Below the pieces are notes generated by a model. It ran no database searches. It had not been told where the DNA came from and saw only the letters and a program-made list of their open reading frames with translations. A stretch of 64,000 bases of DNA from Paracoccaceae bacterium (lineage in GTDB: Bacteria; Pseudomonadota; Alphaproteobacteria; Rhodobacterales; Rhodobacteraceae), in contig OY282431.1 of assembly GCA_958296035.1 (NCBI GenBank), positions 372,001-436,000 of the forward strand. Direction: 5' to 3'. Below, in pieces: positions 20,601 through 30,578 of this stretch. Both the position numbers and the translations under genes were made by a program. How positions within the stretch are numbered: the stretch's first letter is position 1; the number at the start of each line of letters is the position of its first letter.

Positions 20601-20921
20601 ATGTTGAAACTGACCTGTCCCTATTGCGGAATTGAAGCAGACGAAACCGAACTTCATGGCGGTGGTGAAGCGCATTTGGAGAGAGCCGCAGGCGGAGCAG
20701 GTGACAGCGAACTGGAACAGTATCTATTCATAAGATCAAACCCCAGGGGGGTGCATTTCGAAAGATGGCATCACATCCATGGCTGTGGAAAGTGGTTCCA
20801 TGCTGCCAGATGTACTGAAACCATGGAAGTGTTTGGAACATACAGCGCTCAGACCCTGCGCCCACCCGAAAACACTTTATCGGAAATAAAGCGGCGCAGG
20901 CCGAATTGGGTCAATGCGTGA
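20601..20921 (+). CDS. soxD: Sarcosine oxidase subunit delta
   Basis: 106-residue SoxD. The N-terminal zinc-binding element begins MLKLTCPYCG, and further ligands lie in HIHGCGKWFHAAR. It is a structural subunit of the SoxABDG complex. The ATG at 20601 starts directly at the conserved sequence. It lies 82 nt after soxB and 24 nt before soxA on the same strand. Confidence 0.94.
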   Translation: MLKLTCPYCGIEADETELHGGGEAHLERAAGGAGDSELEQYLFIRSNPRGVHFERWHHIHGCGKWFHAARCTETMEVFGTYSAQTLRPPENTLSEIKRRRPNWVNA

Positions 20922-20945
20922 TGCTCTGGTGCTGGAGATGATCGA

Positions 20946-23900
20946 ATGAGCACCAGATTGCCAACCGGCGGCGTCCTCGTGGACCGCAACAAACCGGTCA
21001 GGTTTTCCTTCAATGGCAAGAAAATGACCGGATTGGAAGGTGACACGCTTGCTTCGGCGTTGCTTGCCGGCAATGTTCGCGTTGTTGGTCGGAGCTTCAA
21101 GTACCATCGCCATCGAGGCATAGTCGGCTGTGGGCCGGAAGACCCCAACGGTCTCATGACACTGGGAACGGGAAACAGGCTGACACCCAACCAGCAAGCA
21201 ACGACGACCCGGTTATTTGAGGGATTATCGGCGCGCAGCCAAAATCACTGGCCCAGCCTGGAGTTTGATCTGGGCGGTGTTGTCGACAAGGTATCATCCC
21301 TGACTCCGGCGGGCTTCTACTACAAGACCTTCATTCAACCGAGAAGAGCGTGGAAGCACGTCTATGAACCCCTGATCAGACAGGCTGCCGGGCTGGGTCG
21401 GCCACCCCGGGACCGGGACCCTGACTTGTACGAACACTTTCATGCACATGTCGACCTCCTGGTTATCGGAGGCGGCATTTCCGGACTGATCGCAGCGAGT
21501 ATCGCCGGACGTGCAGGATTGCGGGTCCTTCTGCTCGAGCAGTTCTGGGAATTGGGAGGCAGAACGCCGGTCGACGTCGAAATGCTTGGAGACGAGGCAC
21601 CAAGGGATTGGATAGCCGAGCGCGTTGAAGAATTGAATGCTTTGGAGAATGTGCACCTGCGTTGTCGTACCTGTGCTGTCGGCGTCTACGATCACGGATA
21701 TGTGCTGGCCAATGAACGCGTTGGTGAGGGGACCGGAGACGAAGGGGAATTGCGCAATCGCCTTTGGCGTATCCGGGCACGCAAGATAATACTGGCTTCC
21801 GGTGCCATTGAACGCCCCCTGTGCTTCGTCAACAACGATGTTCCAGGTGTTATGCTGGCCTCGGCTGTCCGCGACTACGTTACCAATTTCGGCGTTTCCC
21901 CAGGCGACCGGACAGTTGTCGTAACCAACAATGACGATGCCTACAGGACGGTGAATTGCCTGGTCAGGGCTGGACTTGATGTCCCCATGGTTGTGGATGC
22001 CCGACCGGTTCCTGGTCCAGTTGCTGCCGAGGCTAAGGAACTGGGCGTAAACGTTGTCAGTAACCGAGCGATAGCCAATGTCGAGGGAACCAAGGGTATC
22101 ACTGGTGTTTCCGTCTGCTCGCAGGCCGGTGAGGGAACTGTCCTGGAACGACTGGATTGCGAGGTTGTGGCGGTTTCAGGCGGATGGTCGCCGGCTGTAC
22201 ACCTGTGGTCACACTGCTCTGGAAGACTGCGATGGGACGACACCCGTGCCATGTTCCGGCCCGACAGGACAAGGCCGCCGCTTGCATCTGACGGCGAGGA
22301 ACAGATGGTTGTAGTCGGGTCGGCCAACGGCATGCTTCAACTCGACAAGGTGATTGCTGATGCTGCCGAAGGGACGGTAACAGCCGTAAGGGCGCTAGGC
22401 GGGGATGCTGATCCCGGTTTCTTGCCGGAGGTTGCGGTTCAGAGTGAATCGCCGGCATCACCGGTGTGGCTGATGCCCAACGGAATGGACCTTCGGACCC
22501 GTGCAAAGGCCTGGATAGACTTCCAGAACGATGTCAAGGTCAGCGATATAGAACTGGCTGTCCGCGAAGGCTTTGAAAGTTCGGAGCACGTCAAGCGATA
22601 CACAACTCTTGGCATGGCAACCGACCAGGGCAAGACATCCAACATCAACGGACTGGCCATTCTGGCTCGTAGCCTGAATACGCCGATCGAGCAGACCGGC
22701 ACGACTACATTCCGCCCGCCCTATACTGCGGTGCCAATGGGAGCCATTGCAGGCAAGGCACGGGGCAGTCTTTTCAAACCCACGCGCCGGACCCCGATGG
22801 ACGCATGGCACGATGCCAATGGAGCCTACTGGGAGCCAGTGGGAGATTGGCGGCGCCCCTATTGCTATCTGCAGGGAGAGGAGTCGGTTGACGAGGCCGT
22901 CAGGCGGGAGTGTTTGTCCGTTCGCAGATCTGCCGGAATAATTGATGCTTCGACGCTGGGAAAGATTCTGGTTTCCGGCCCTGATGCCGGACGTTTTCTG
23001 GACATGATGTATACCAACATGATGAGCACATTACGTCCGGGACGTTGTCGCTACGGGCTGATGTGCAACGACAACGGTTTCCTCATGGACGACGGCGTTG
23101 TAGCCCGGCTAAGCGATGAGTCGTTTCTTTGTCACACGACCACCGGAGGCGCTGACCATATTCATGGCTGGATGGAGGAGTGGCTACAGACCGAATGGTG
23201 GGATTGGCAGGTTCATGTCGTCAACATCACCGAACAGTTTGCGCAAATCGGTATTGCCGGTCCACATGCCAGAAAGCTGCTGTCCAGCCTGGGAGGTATG
23301 AATCTGGGTGCGGAAGACCTGCCGTTCATGTGCTGGATAGACGGCCAACTGGCAGGCCATGACGTGCGTGTGTTCAGGATTTCGTTTTCCGGCGAATTGT
23401 CCTTTGAGGTTGCAGTACGCGGTTCAGAGGGCCTGGAGCTGTGGCGCAAGATTATCGAGGCGGGCCAGAACTTCGACGCGGGTGTATATGGCACGGAGGC
23501 CCTTCACATCTTGCGTGCTGAGGTTGGTTTCATCATGATCGGTGACGAGACCGATGGTACGGTCACGCCGCAGGATCTAGGCCTGACCTGGGCGCTTTCG
23601 CGCAAGAAGGAGGATTTTCTCGGGAAGCGCGCTCAAGAGCGTTCCTACCTGACGTCACCCGATCGCTGGCGACTGGTCGGATTGCTCCGTGTCGAGGGAA
23701 ACACGCCGCTGGCCCATGGTGCATATGCAGTTTCCAGTGAGAATAGTGAATTCGGACACACTCGCATGATCGGACGGGTTACCTCAAGCTATTACTCTCC
23801 AATTCTCGACAGACCTATTGCCATGGCTCTGGTCGAAAATGGTCCCGAAATGCAGGGAACCATACTGGAATTTGTCGAGAAAGACGGCCGTGTTCGGGCC

Positions 23901-23951
23901 GAGATTGTCGATCCGGTGTTCTACCACCCTTCGGCGGCGGCTCGGAATTGA
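20946..23951 (+). CDS. soxA: Sarcosine oxidase subunit alpha
   Basis: 1001 residues, the usual SoxA length. An N-terminal 2Fe-2S-ferredoxin-like domain (about 1-95) includes HRHRGIVGCGPEDPNG. A NAD(+)/FAD-type Rossmann domain starts near 170 (LLVIGGGISGLIAAS). From about 610 to the end there is a GcvT-like aminomethyltransferase domain that binds tetrahydrofolate and makes 5,10-methylene-THF. It acts in glycine betaine, dimethylglycine or sarcosine degradation. The stop is 4 nt before the soxG start. Confidence 0.96.
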   Translation: MSTRLPTGGVLVDRNKPVRFSFNGKKMTGLEGDTLASALLAGNVRVVGRSFKYHRHRGIVGCGPEDPNGLMTLGTGNRLTPNQQATTTRLFEGLSARSQNHWPSLEFDLGGVVDKVSSLTPAGFYYKTFIQPRRAWKHVYEPLIRQAAGLGRPPRDRDPDLYEHFHAHVDLLVIGGGISGLIAASIAGRAGLRVLLLEQFWELGGRTPVDVEMLGDEAPRDWIAERVEELNALENVHLRCRTCAVGVYDHGYVLANERVGEGTGDEGELRNRLWRIRARKIILASGAIERPLCFVNNDVPGVMLASAVRDYVTNFGVSPGDRTVVVTNNDDAYRTVNCLVRAGLDVPMVVDARPVPGPVAAEAKELGVNVVSNRAIANVEGTKGITGVSVCSQAGEGTVLERLDCEVVAVSGGWSPAVHLWSHCSGRLRWDDTRAMFRPDRTRPPLASDGEEQMVVVGSANGMLQLDKVIADAAEGTVTAVRALGGDADPGFLPEVAVQSESPASPVWLMPNGMDLRTRAKAWIDFQNDVKVSDIELAVREGFESSEHVKRYTTLGMATDQGKTSNINGLAILARSLNTPIEQTGTTTFRPPYTAVPMGAIAGKARGSLFKPTRRTPMDAWHDANGAYWEPVGDWRRPYCYLQGEESVDEAVRRECLSVRRSAGIIDASTLGKILVSGPDAGRFLDMMYTNMMSTLRPGRCRYGLMCNDNGFLMDDGVVARLSDESFLCHTTTGGADHIHGWMEEWLQTEWWDWQVHVVNITEQFAQIGIAGPHARKLLSSLGGMNLGAEDLPFMCWIDGQLAGHDVRVFRISFSGELSFEVAVRGSEGLELWRKIIEAGQNFDAGVYGTEALHILRAEVGFIMIGDETDGTVTPQDLGLTWALSRKKEDFLGKRAQERSYLTSPDRWRLVGLLRVEGNTPLAHGAYAVSSENSEFGHTRMIGRVTSSYYSPILDRPIAMALVENGPEMQGTILEFVEKDGRVRAEIVDPVFYHPSAAARN

Positions 23952-23955
23952 GATC

Positions 23956-24507
23956 ATGAGTCAGTCAAATTCACGCCTCCGGCGAGCGCCACTGACAGGA
24001 ATGATCACCGTGCGCGGTGACCTGCTGTCTCCGGTAATGAAGCAGGCGTTGGAAGCTGCTTCGTTCGGAAAGATTCCCCAGACCGGCAAGTTTTGCATAG
24101 AGAATGACAGAACTATTGCCTGGATGTCTCCTGATGAACTGCTCCTGATTGTGCCCGTGGAATCGGTGGAAGACCTGGTGGGGTCGCTGGCAAGGGTGCT
24201 GGTATCATTGCCAGGTCTGGCAGTTGATGTTTCCGATGCTCGCGCCCTGTTTGAAATCGTATCACCCGGTGTTCGCGACATTCTGGCCAAGGAAACGCCA
24301 GCCGACATGTCGCCTTCCGCATTCGGGCACAACACATTTCGCCGTACGAGACTGGGTCAGGTAGCCGCGGCAATATGGCTTCCCGAACCAGGTTTGGCCC
24401 GACTGGTCTGCCGAACTTCGGAAGCTGGTTACGTCGAGGAATTACTCGAGTCCTCATGCAACAGCGCGGTGCCGTACATGTTTTCCTCGGCTGGAAAGCC
24501 AAGCTAG
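23956..24507 (+). CDS. soxG: Sarcosine oxidase subunit gamma
   Basis: 183-residue SoxG, a small GcvT-related subunit that packs on SoxA. Recognisable by the segment AWMSPDELLLIVP and by VDVSDARALFEI, and by position as last gene of soxBDAG. I took the ATG at 23956, 4 nt after the soxA stop; the open frame extends further upstream inside soxA but that is unlikely to be translated. Confidence 0.9.
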   Translation: MSQSNSRLRRAPLTGMITVRGDLLSPVMKQALEAASFGKIPQTGKFCIENDRTIAWMSPDELLLIVPVESVEDLVGSLARVLVSLPGLAVDVSDARALFEIVSPGVRDILAKETPADMSPSAFGHNTFRRTRLGQVAAAIWLPEPGLARLVCRTSEAGYVEELLESSCNSAVPYMFSSAGKPS

Positions 24508-25224
24508 GGTCTCGTCTCCCGTTCCAGTCGAATACGCAATGGCTCTCCATACGCTTTTGGGACGCCTGCCAGTGCCGGTCCTGGCATGAGTGAAGCGCTG
24601 GCATCAGTCTTCCAGTTGAATGTGAGTCCAATTGGTAACGGTGCAGTGCTGCTGCGAAGCGTCTTGCGTTCCGCGGATTCCCTATTGTCGGCTTTTAATC
24701 TACCGGGAAGGCCGGTTGGCGGTTGGGGAGCAAGGGTATGAACCGGCCTGAAGCCATCCGATACCGTTGCGAAGCAGTGGCACTGAATCTGGTCGAGAAG
24801 GGCCGTCATCTGTGGGCGTCAACAGAGGCTCGCAGTTATGACCGTTGAGGTAGCGAGCTTGTCTCGGCGGAGACGGGCATGCCGCATTCGAGTATTGTTC
24901 GGAGTTCAAGGGAGCTGGAAGGCAACACATGAGCAGTTGGTTGAGCCGTGACGGGCGGAGGCGCGGTGGATAAGGAGGATTGCATTGCGAATTGCCTGCG
25001 ACATGCTTCTGTTCCAACCATCGATAGTTGGAATCGTGTTGTGCAAGTATGGAATAGAAGTCCAAGGTCAGAGCTGGGCTCCGGGTCTGGTACGAGACCC
25101 GTCGAGCGAATTCATTCAACGAGCGAAACATCACGGTACTGGAGTTTTCAGTGATCGGGCGCATGCGCAAAGGCCGGGCCAGGGGAGGGTTCCTTAAGAT
25201 CATGGTCATCACCGGACAGTACCC
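24508..25224. other. Intergenic region between soxG and the Hachiman module
   Basis: About 717 bases with no convincing gene. A 186-codon minus-strand frame (24700-25260) overlaps the hamA start, is Pro/Arg/Asn-rich and resembles nothing. The stretch probably holds the left junction of the defence island and its promoter. I saw no tRNA, integrase or clear direct repeat marking an attachment site. Confidence 0.5.
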
Positions 25225-26022
25225 GTGACGGTTGGCGCGGGCGAAGTCGTTTATCGGCAAGGCAACGTTCAGTGTTCCGCGGTTGGCATTCGATGGTCGG
25301 ACAATGAACTGAACGCCGCGATGGATGGTCGGGTTGCTGCAGTGCTATTCGACGACGAAGGTAAGGCAAACATTAAGAACATCCTCGCGGGTGTGACCGA
25401 AACTGACTTCACCCAGGATAACTTGCGCCGCCTGCTGGAGGGTTCGGTCGAGATTGAGGACTGGCGTGTGGGCGAAGCGATCGCAGAATGCTTTTGCACT
25501 GACCATCGGAGGTGTAGTTTCCCCTGGCCGGACGGACGGGACGAGAGAAAGACAAGGTCAAGTCTGCCAGGCGCGGATCTGGTTGGATTCGGGGTTGACG
25601 ACGATGGCGCGTGCTTTGCATTTGGCGAGGTAAAGACTTCGAGCCAGTGCAACTATCCCCCAAATGTGATGTACGGCCCGAAGGGTATGAAGCAGCAACT
25701 GGAAAACCTGCGCGACGACGAGAATATCCGAGATGATCTTGTGAGATATCTCGGACACCGGGCCGGATCGGCACCGTGGCGAGCGCAGTACAAGCGCGCG
25801 GCAAGAAGGTATATTCTGAACACGTCCGACATACAGCTCTACGGATGTCTTGTTCGCGATGTGGAAGCTGATCGGAAAGACTTGCGTGTGCTTTTCTGCA
25901 ACCTTGGAGCCAATCGTCCTGAGGGAACGTGTATCGTTTTGCTTGCAATCTACCTGCCGCAAGGGAGCCTGGACGGCATTGGAGGGAAGATGATTTCCAG
26001 GCAAGCAGGAGCAGAACGATGA
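25225..26022 (+). CDS. hamA: Hachiman antiphage protein HamA (DUF1837 nuclease)
   Basis: 265-residue DUF1837 protein. A family-like helical segment (DWRVGEAIAECF, 79-90) precedes the nuclease core: GADLVGF with Asp118, then FGEVKTSS with Glu135 and Lys137. This is the D-(n)-ExK pattern of PD-(D/E)XK nucleases. It partners the helicase encoded next. In characterised Hachiman and AbpAB systems the DUF1837 protein is the DNA-cutting effector held in check by HamB. The frame opens after a stop at 25195-25197, so the GTG at 25225 is the first plausible start; a later start (ATG at 25321) would shorten the N-terminus. Family assignment is by motif and partner. Confidence 0.85.
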   Translation: MTVGAGEVVYRQGNVQCSAVGIRWSDNELNAAMDGRVAAVLFDDEGKANIKNILAGVTETDFTQDNLRRLLEGSVEIEDWRVGEAIAECFCTDHRRCSFPWPDGRDERKTRSSLPGADLVGFGVDDDGACFAFGEVKTSSQCNYPPNVMYGPKGMKQQLENLRDDENIRDDLVRYLGHRAGSAPWRAQYKRAARRYILNTSDIQLYGCLVRDVEADRKDLRVLFCNLGANRPEGTCIVLLAIYLPQGSLDGIGGKMISRQAGAER

Positions 26023-29000
26023 GCCTCTCCAGCGCCGCACTGGAGGCGCTGAACAGACATTGGGCGGTTGCGACAATTGGCGCCGACGATCTTAGGCGCG
26101 CCGACAATCTTGTTCGTCAGCGCCTCGCACAGCGCGCGGTTGGAATGCAGATCAGTTTCTCGTTCACGGAGAACGCGAAGGATGAACCGTTCCTCCAGCG
26201 CGTGGCGCTCGCTTTTGAACTGGCCGCTATCGAGGGACTTGATGAACTCAGCCGGCCGGCCGGTGAGAACCGGGGGCTCCGGAACCAAGGGGCGGCTGCT
26301 TCGTTCCGGGCCTTCGAAATACGCCGGCTGCTTCCCGTTCCGGATGAGACGCATGAACGATTGTTCTTTGTGCTTCAGCTCTCCGCGATTGCCTATTGCA
26401 GTGATCGCTGGTCCGATTTGCGGCGCTGGTATAGGGAGCATGAAGCAGCGTTGAGGGCGCCCAGCGGAGCAGACTCGGAATGGGACCGCCGACTCCTGTA
26501 CAGACTGTTCGAATGCTGGGTCCGGCTGTTCTGCAAGCAGGGTTGGGATGATGTAGATCGCATTCGCAAGATCATCGCTGGTTTGCGAAACGACCAGAAC
26601 GTGCACGAGGAGCGTTGTCTGCAAAACGGCTCGGTGGCGGTGGACCGGTCGATCGCCCTCCGATTGGCGGCGCTTTACAACTGGGCAAAGGCCACGGAGA
26701 TCCTTGCAGTGTACATGTTGCAAGGTGAGCCCGGAGAGCCGTTCGGCACACTGGACAAACATTTCGAGGCGGGGATCAAGGCGGCGGCGGCATCAGGAGA
26801 TGCCCAGCACGAAATGATACTGCGGTGGTTGCATGCGACAGCACGCATCATGGTTACGAATTCGCTTTGGTGGGCGGCGCGGACAATGAATTCGAGGACT
26901 TCAGACTTCGTGCGCTCCCTTACGCGCCGCAAGCATGGGCCGATGTTCGAACTTCTGCCTCCACAGCGCGCGGCCCTGCTCGAACAGGGACTGCTCGACC
27001 AAGCGAAGACCGCAATCGTGATCGACTTGCCTACCTCTGGTGGGAAGACTTTGCTTGCGCAGTTCCGGATTCTCCAAACACTGAACCAGTTTCGGGTAGA
27101 TAGGGGATGGGTCGTCTACGTTACCCCGACCCGTGCACTTTCGGCGCAAATCACGCGGCGCTTGCGCACGGACTTTGAGCCAATCGGGGTACGGGTCGAG
27201 CAGTTGACCGCAGCTGTCGAAGTGGACGCATTTGAGGAAGAACTTCTCGCCGAGAGCGACAAGCCGTTCGACATCCTGGTCGCAACGCCTGAGAAGCTGT
27301 CGCTTGTTATACGGAACAAGAGGGTGAATCGTCCTCTCACGCTGTTGGTAATGGACGAAGCGCACAACATGGAACTGGAAGGTCGGGGATTGCGGATTGA
27401 GCTGTTGCTAGCAACGGTCAAGCGGGATTGCCCGCAGGCAAACTTCCTCCTGTTGATGCCCTACGTGGAGGAAACGAAGTTGGTAGCGCGCTGGCTTGCG
27501 AATGACGTTGAAGCGGGCAACGCGATCAGCCTGGGTACGGTTCCGTGGAAGCCCAACGAGCGGATCATTGGCCTCTATCGGGCGGTGGCTGACGACAGCG
27601 TGAGAGCTGGCTGGCACCTCGAATTCGAGACCCAGACGGCGACCGAAAAGGTGATGCCACTTCACGGCACCCACCGTGTGGGGAAGGTGAAACCCATCAG
27701 TGTGCCAAAAAGCCAGGTTCTCACGAAAGGCACTCAGAAAGGGCTCGGGCTGCAGACGGCGGCGATCGGAGCGGTGATGTCGGCGCGGGGCACAAGTATT
27801 GCGGTTGCGAACAACATTCGCACGGTCTGGAAAATGGCGGAGGAAGCGGCCCGTAGTTTACCCGAGATGGACGAAGAGTCGTCAGATATCAGACTGGTTC
27901 AGGATTTCCTGCGCACCGAGGTAAGCAAGAACTTCAAGCTGGTCGGCATGCTCGAAAAGGGAGTAGGTGTGCACCATGCGGGGTTGTCCGACGATGTCCG
28001 GGCGCTAATTGAATGGCTCGCGGAGACTGGCAGCCTTCGGATGCTGTGCGCGACCTCAACGATTTCGCAAGGTATCAACTTCCCAGTGTCGTCGGTCTTT
28101 CTGTCCTCGCGCCACGTGCCGCAGGGACAGTGGTCGGCTGAGATGGGCCCGCGGGAGTTCTGGAACCTTGCTGGGCGCGCAGGGCGCATCGGCCACGATA
28201 GTGTCGGTGTGGTTGGTCTAGCTGAAGGGACAGATCGCGATAAGTCGATAGAGTTCGTGAGCCGAAGCACCGGTGCGCTTGTGTCTCGGCTTGTGGTACT
28301 GCTGGACGAACTGGCCGACCAAGGTTCCCTGGCCGATCTATCGGATGTGCTCTGGAAGGCGCAATGGGAAGACTTTCGCTGCTACATCGCCCATTTGTGG
28401 GTGGAAAAGAAGAACCTGGATGCGGTTCTCGCGGACTCCGAGCAACTGTTAAGGCAAACCTACGGATACACCTCGATGAGAAACGATCCGGCACAGAGAC
28501 AGAAGGCGGATGCACTTCTGGATGCGACCCACAGTTATGCTCATAAGCTGGCCAGGATGCCTGAGGGAGTCGCTGAGATTGCCGATTCCACGGGTTTTTC
28601 GCCCGAAGGCGTGAGGGCCGCTATGAGTGAAATAGGAAACCTGGAGGACCGCCTCACAGCATCTGACTGGGCTCCGGAAAGCCTTTTCGGCCGTGGGGGC
28701 AGAATGGCTGACCTCTTTGGCGTCATGTTGAAAGTGCCGCAGCTCAAGGAGGACTTGATAGCGCTGAGTAAAAAGGGGTTCGACCGAAGGCGGATATCCG
28801 AAATCACTAACGACTGGGTGAACGGCAAGGGACTGGAAGCGATCGCCAGGGAATATTTCCACAGCGGGAACGATGACGAAACGGATACCGCTGCGCTGAC
28901 GGATGCTTGCAAGGCAATCTATCGTACCATCGTTAATAGCGGAACATGGGGAGTTTCAGCGCTCAGTCGAGTGTCGGAGGTTGATTTCGACACACTTTCG

Positions 29001-29297
29001 GAAGCCGACAAACGACGGATCAATGCGCTGCCAGCCATGATCTATCATGGCGTAAGTAGCGAAGATGCAGTGCTCATGCGTATGAACTCGGCACCGCGAA
29101 GTGTAGCCGAGGCTTTGGGCAGCCTATATCGGGAAATTTACGGCGAGGATGAACGCCGATATTCGGTGGGTAAGGCGCGGCAATTCCTGAAAGGGCTCGC
29201 TTTGGGTGACTGGGACAGGGTAAAACCCGGAGGAGCGACTTTGTCAGGGGAGGGATACAAGCGGATCTGGGAGGTTCTATCGGGCGAGGCAAGTTGA
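26019..29297 (+). CDS. hamB: Hachiman antiphage protein HamB (Ski2-like superfamily 2 helicase)
   Basis: 1092 residues. After an N-terminal helical region of about 310 residues come two RecA-like lobes: motif I PTSGGKT at 338-344, motif Ia near VTPTRALS, motif II DEAH at 446-449, and motif VI NLAGRAGRIG at about 716-725. VHHAGLSDDVR and ATSTISQGINFP are typical of Ski2/Brr2-like helicases. A C-terminal extension of about 350 residues follows. HamB is the ATP-dependent DNA-sensing helicase of Hachiman. The ATG at 26019 overlaps the hamA stop (ATGA) and has AGGAG upstream inside hamA, so the proteins are made in a coupled way. The open frame extends 30 codons upstream, which I reject for that reason. 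Confidence 0.88.
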   Translation: MSLSSAALEALNRHWAVATIGADDLRRADNLVRQRLAQRAVGMQISFSFTENAKDEPFLQRVALAFELAAIEGLDELSRPAGENRGLRNQGAAASFRAFEIRRLLPVPDETHERLFFVLQLSAIAYCSDRWSDLRRWYREHEAALRAPSGADSEWDRRLLYRLFECWVRLFCKQGWDDVDRIRKIIAGLRNDQNVHEERCLQNGSVAVDRSIALRLAALYNWAKATEILAVYMLQGEPGEPFGTLDKHFEAGIKAAAASGDAQHEMILRWLHATARIMVTNSLWWAARTMNSRTSDFVRSLTRRKHGPMFELLPPQRAALLEQGLLDQAKTAIVIDLPTSGGKTLLAQFRILQTLNQFRVDRGWVVYVTPTRALSAQITRRLRTDFEPIGVRVEQLTAAVEVDAFEEELLAESDKPFDILVATPEKLSLVIRNKRVNRPLTLLVMDEAHNMELEGRGLRIELLLATVKRDCPQANFLLLMPYVEETKLVARWLANDVEAGNAISLGTVPWKPNERIIGLYRAVADDSVRAGWHLEFETQTATEKVMPLHGTHRVGKVKPISVPKSQVLTKGTQKGLGLQTAAIGAVMSARGTSIAVANNIRTVWKMAEEAARSLPEMDEESSDIRLVQDFLRTEVSKNFKLVGMLEKGVGVHHAGLSDDVRALIEWLAETGSLRMLCATSTISQGINFPVSSVFLSSRHVPQGQWSAEMGPREFWNLAGRAGRIGHDSVGVVGLAEGTDRDKSIEFVSRSTGALVSRLVVLLDELADQGSLADLSDVLWKAQWEDFRCYIAHLWVEKKNLDAVLADSEQLLRQTYGYTSMRNDPAQRQKADALLDATHSYAHKLARMPEGVAEIADSTGFSPEGVRAAMSEIGNLEDRLTASDWAPESLFGRGGRMADLFGVMLKVPQLKEDLIALSKKGFDRRRISEITNDWVNGKGLEAIAREYFHSGNDDETDTAALTDACKAIYRTIVNSGTWGVSALSRVSEVDFDTLSEADKRRINALPAMIYHGVSSEDAVLMRMNSAPRSVAEALGSLYREIYGEDERRYSVGKARQFLKGLALGDWDRVKPGGATLSGEGYKRIWEVLSGEAS

Positions 29298-29558
29298 AGG
29301 AAGACCGAAATGCTATTATCGAGGGGGGACGCAGTTGTTTGTGAGCCCACGGCTGCTTGCGGACCAGCAGGGCTTCCCGGTGATTTCCATCGACTCCGGA
29401 GGGATCGCAGTCCAAAGGCCAGCGAGAGCCGGATTTCAAGACACACCGCTTGCGGACGAACTTGCCTTGGCAGATTCTCGGAATACTCGTCTAGTCGACT
29501 CTCTCTATTCTGGCACAAAGGCGCGGGGTGGTTTCCGAGGCCGCGAGAGGCGACAGGT

Positions 29559-30461
29559 TCAGGTCAGGCTTTGGGCGTGTGCCTGTGCCAGTCCCAGGAT
29601 CGTGCACTGCTCGGCCTCCGCCTTGATGGGCTCCTGACCAACCAGGGAAAGTGCCTGAGAATACAGTTTGGCGAGTCGAGGCGCGCCGACAATTGCGATG
29701 CGATGGCCTAGCCAATAGGGACGAGACGCGGCCAGCTCGGCGCCAATCAGGTAACCTGCCAGGCGTGCGCCGGCCCGTGGTGCATCCAAACCGGCGATGA
29801 GTGATTCTGCGCGCAGAGCAAACAATCTGGCTGCAAGTTTTTCCGGCTGAGACAGTTGATCACTTGCGGCCTCGAGAAAATCCTCTGTCAGATGTTCTCC
29901 GCTGGCCACGGAATGACGCAGAATCGACCGACTGCTCAATAGATCATACAACTCGCCAGTCATGAATGAACGGAAGCTGACGATTTCTCCTGCACTGATG
30001 TGCACCCATTTGGTGTGCGTGCCTGGCAAGCACATCACACCGTTGAATTGTGGTTTTCCAGCAAGGAAGCCGGCAATCTGTGTTTCTTCTCCGCGCATCA
30101 CATCGGCTGTTGGCCGATACTGCTTTATGCCGGGGATGATATAAACAACGCAGTTTTCGAGACTGGTGACAACCGATGTGCACTGAAGCGGTAGAACAGG
30201 TTCACAGGGTACAGTTCGATACTTGGCTTCCACCCAGCCGTTAGCCGCACCAAGCATTCCGCAGGCAATAATGTTGCGGCTGACGGAATCCGAGAGCCAT
30301 GAACCAACCATTGATGCCAGCGTCCGATTATACTCGGATTTGCAAATCCGGTTCATGCCCTTGTTCGATGTGGATTGCGCGATTGGCGTGGCCTTGCCAT
30401 CCAGTAGCCAGGCACGGGCGTTTGAAGTTCCCCAGTCGACTGCAATCAGGTGTCTAGCCAT
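29559..30461 (-). CDS. dgoK: 2-dehydro-3-deoxygalactonokinase (DgoK family)
   Basis: 300-residue DgoK-family sugar kinase. The N-terminal motif IAVDWGTSNARAWLLDG binds phosphate, and MCLPGTHTKWVHI with SFMTGELYDLLS are family hallmarks. It would phosphorylate 2-keto-3-deoxy-D-galactonate in the De Ley-Doudoroff pathway. Downstream neighbours on the same strand are a TRAP transporter and, further on, enolase-superfamily dehydratases, which fits sugar-acid catabolism. The matching aldolase (DgoA) is not in the window. It sits 117 nt downstream of dctM. Confidence 0.9.
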   Translation of the reverse strand: MARHLIAVDWGTSNARAWLLDGKATPIAQSTSNKGMNRICKSEYNRTLASMVGSWLSDSVSRNIIACGMLGAANGWVEAKYRTVPCEPVLPLQCTSVVTSLENCVVYIIPGIKQYRPTADVMRGEETQIAGFLAGKPQFNGVMCLPGTHTKWVHISAGEIVSFRSFMTGELYDLLSSRSILRHSVASGEHLTEDFLEAASDQLSQPEKLAARLFALRAESLIAGLDAPRAGARLAGYLIGAELAASRPYWLGHRIAIVGAPRLAKLYSQALSLVGQEPIKAEAEQCTILGLAQAHAQSLT

Positions 30462-30578
30462 CAGGTATTCGAAACAGGATGCAAATGTGCTCAGGGCAGA
30501 TGGTTCGCAACCGACTGCTGTTGTGGCCGTTCACAAGGGAAAGAACGTGTCCGGTCTAATGAAGGCGTTGCCATCGAC

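Noticed and set aside
24700..25260. 186-codon minus-strand frame before hamA
   Set aside because: Overlaps the hamA start, has a biased composition and resembles no transposase or defence protein.
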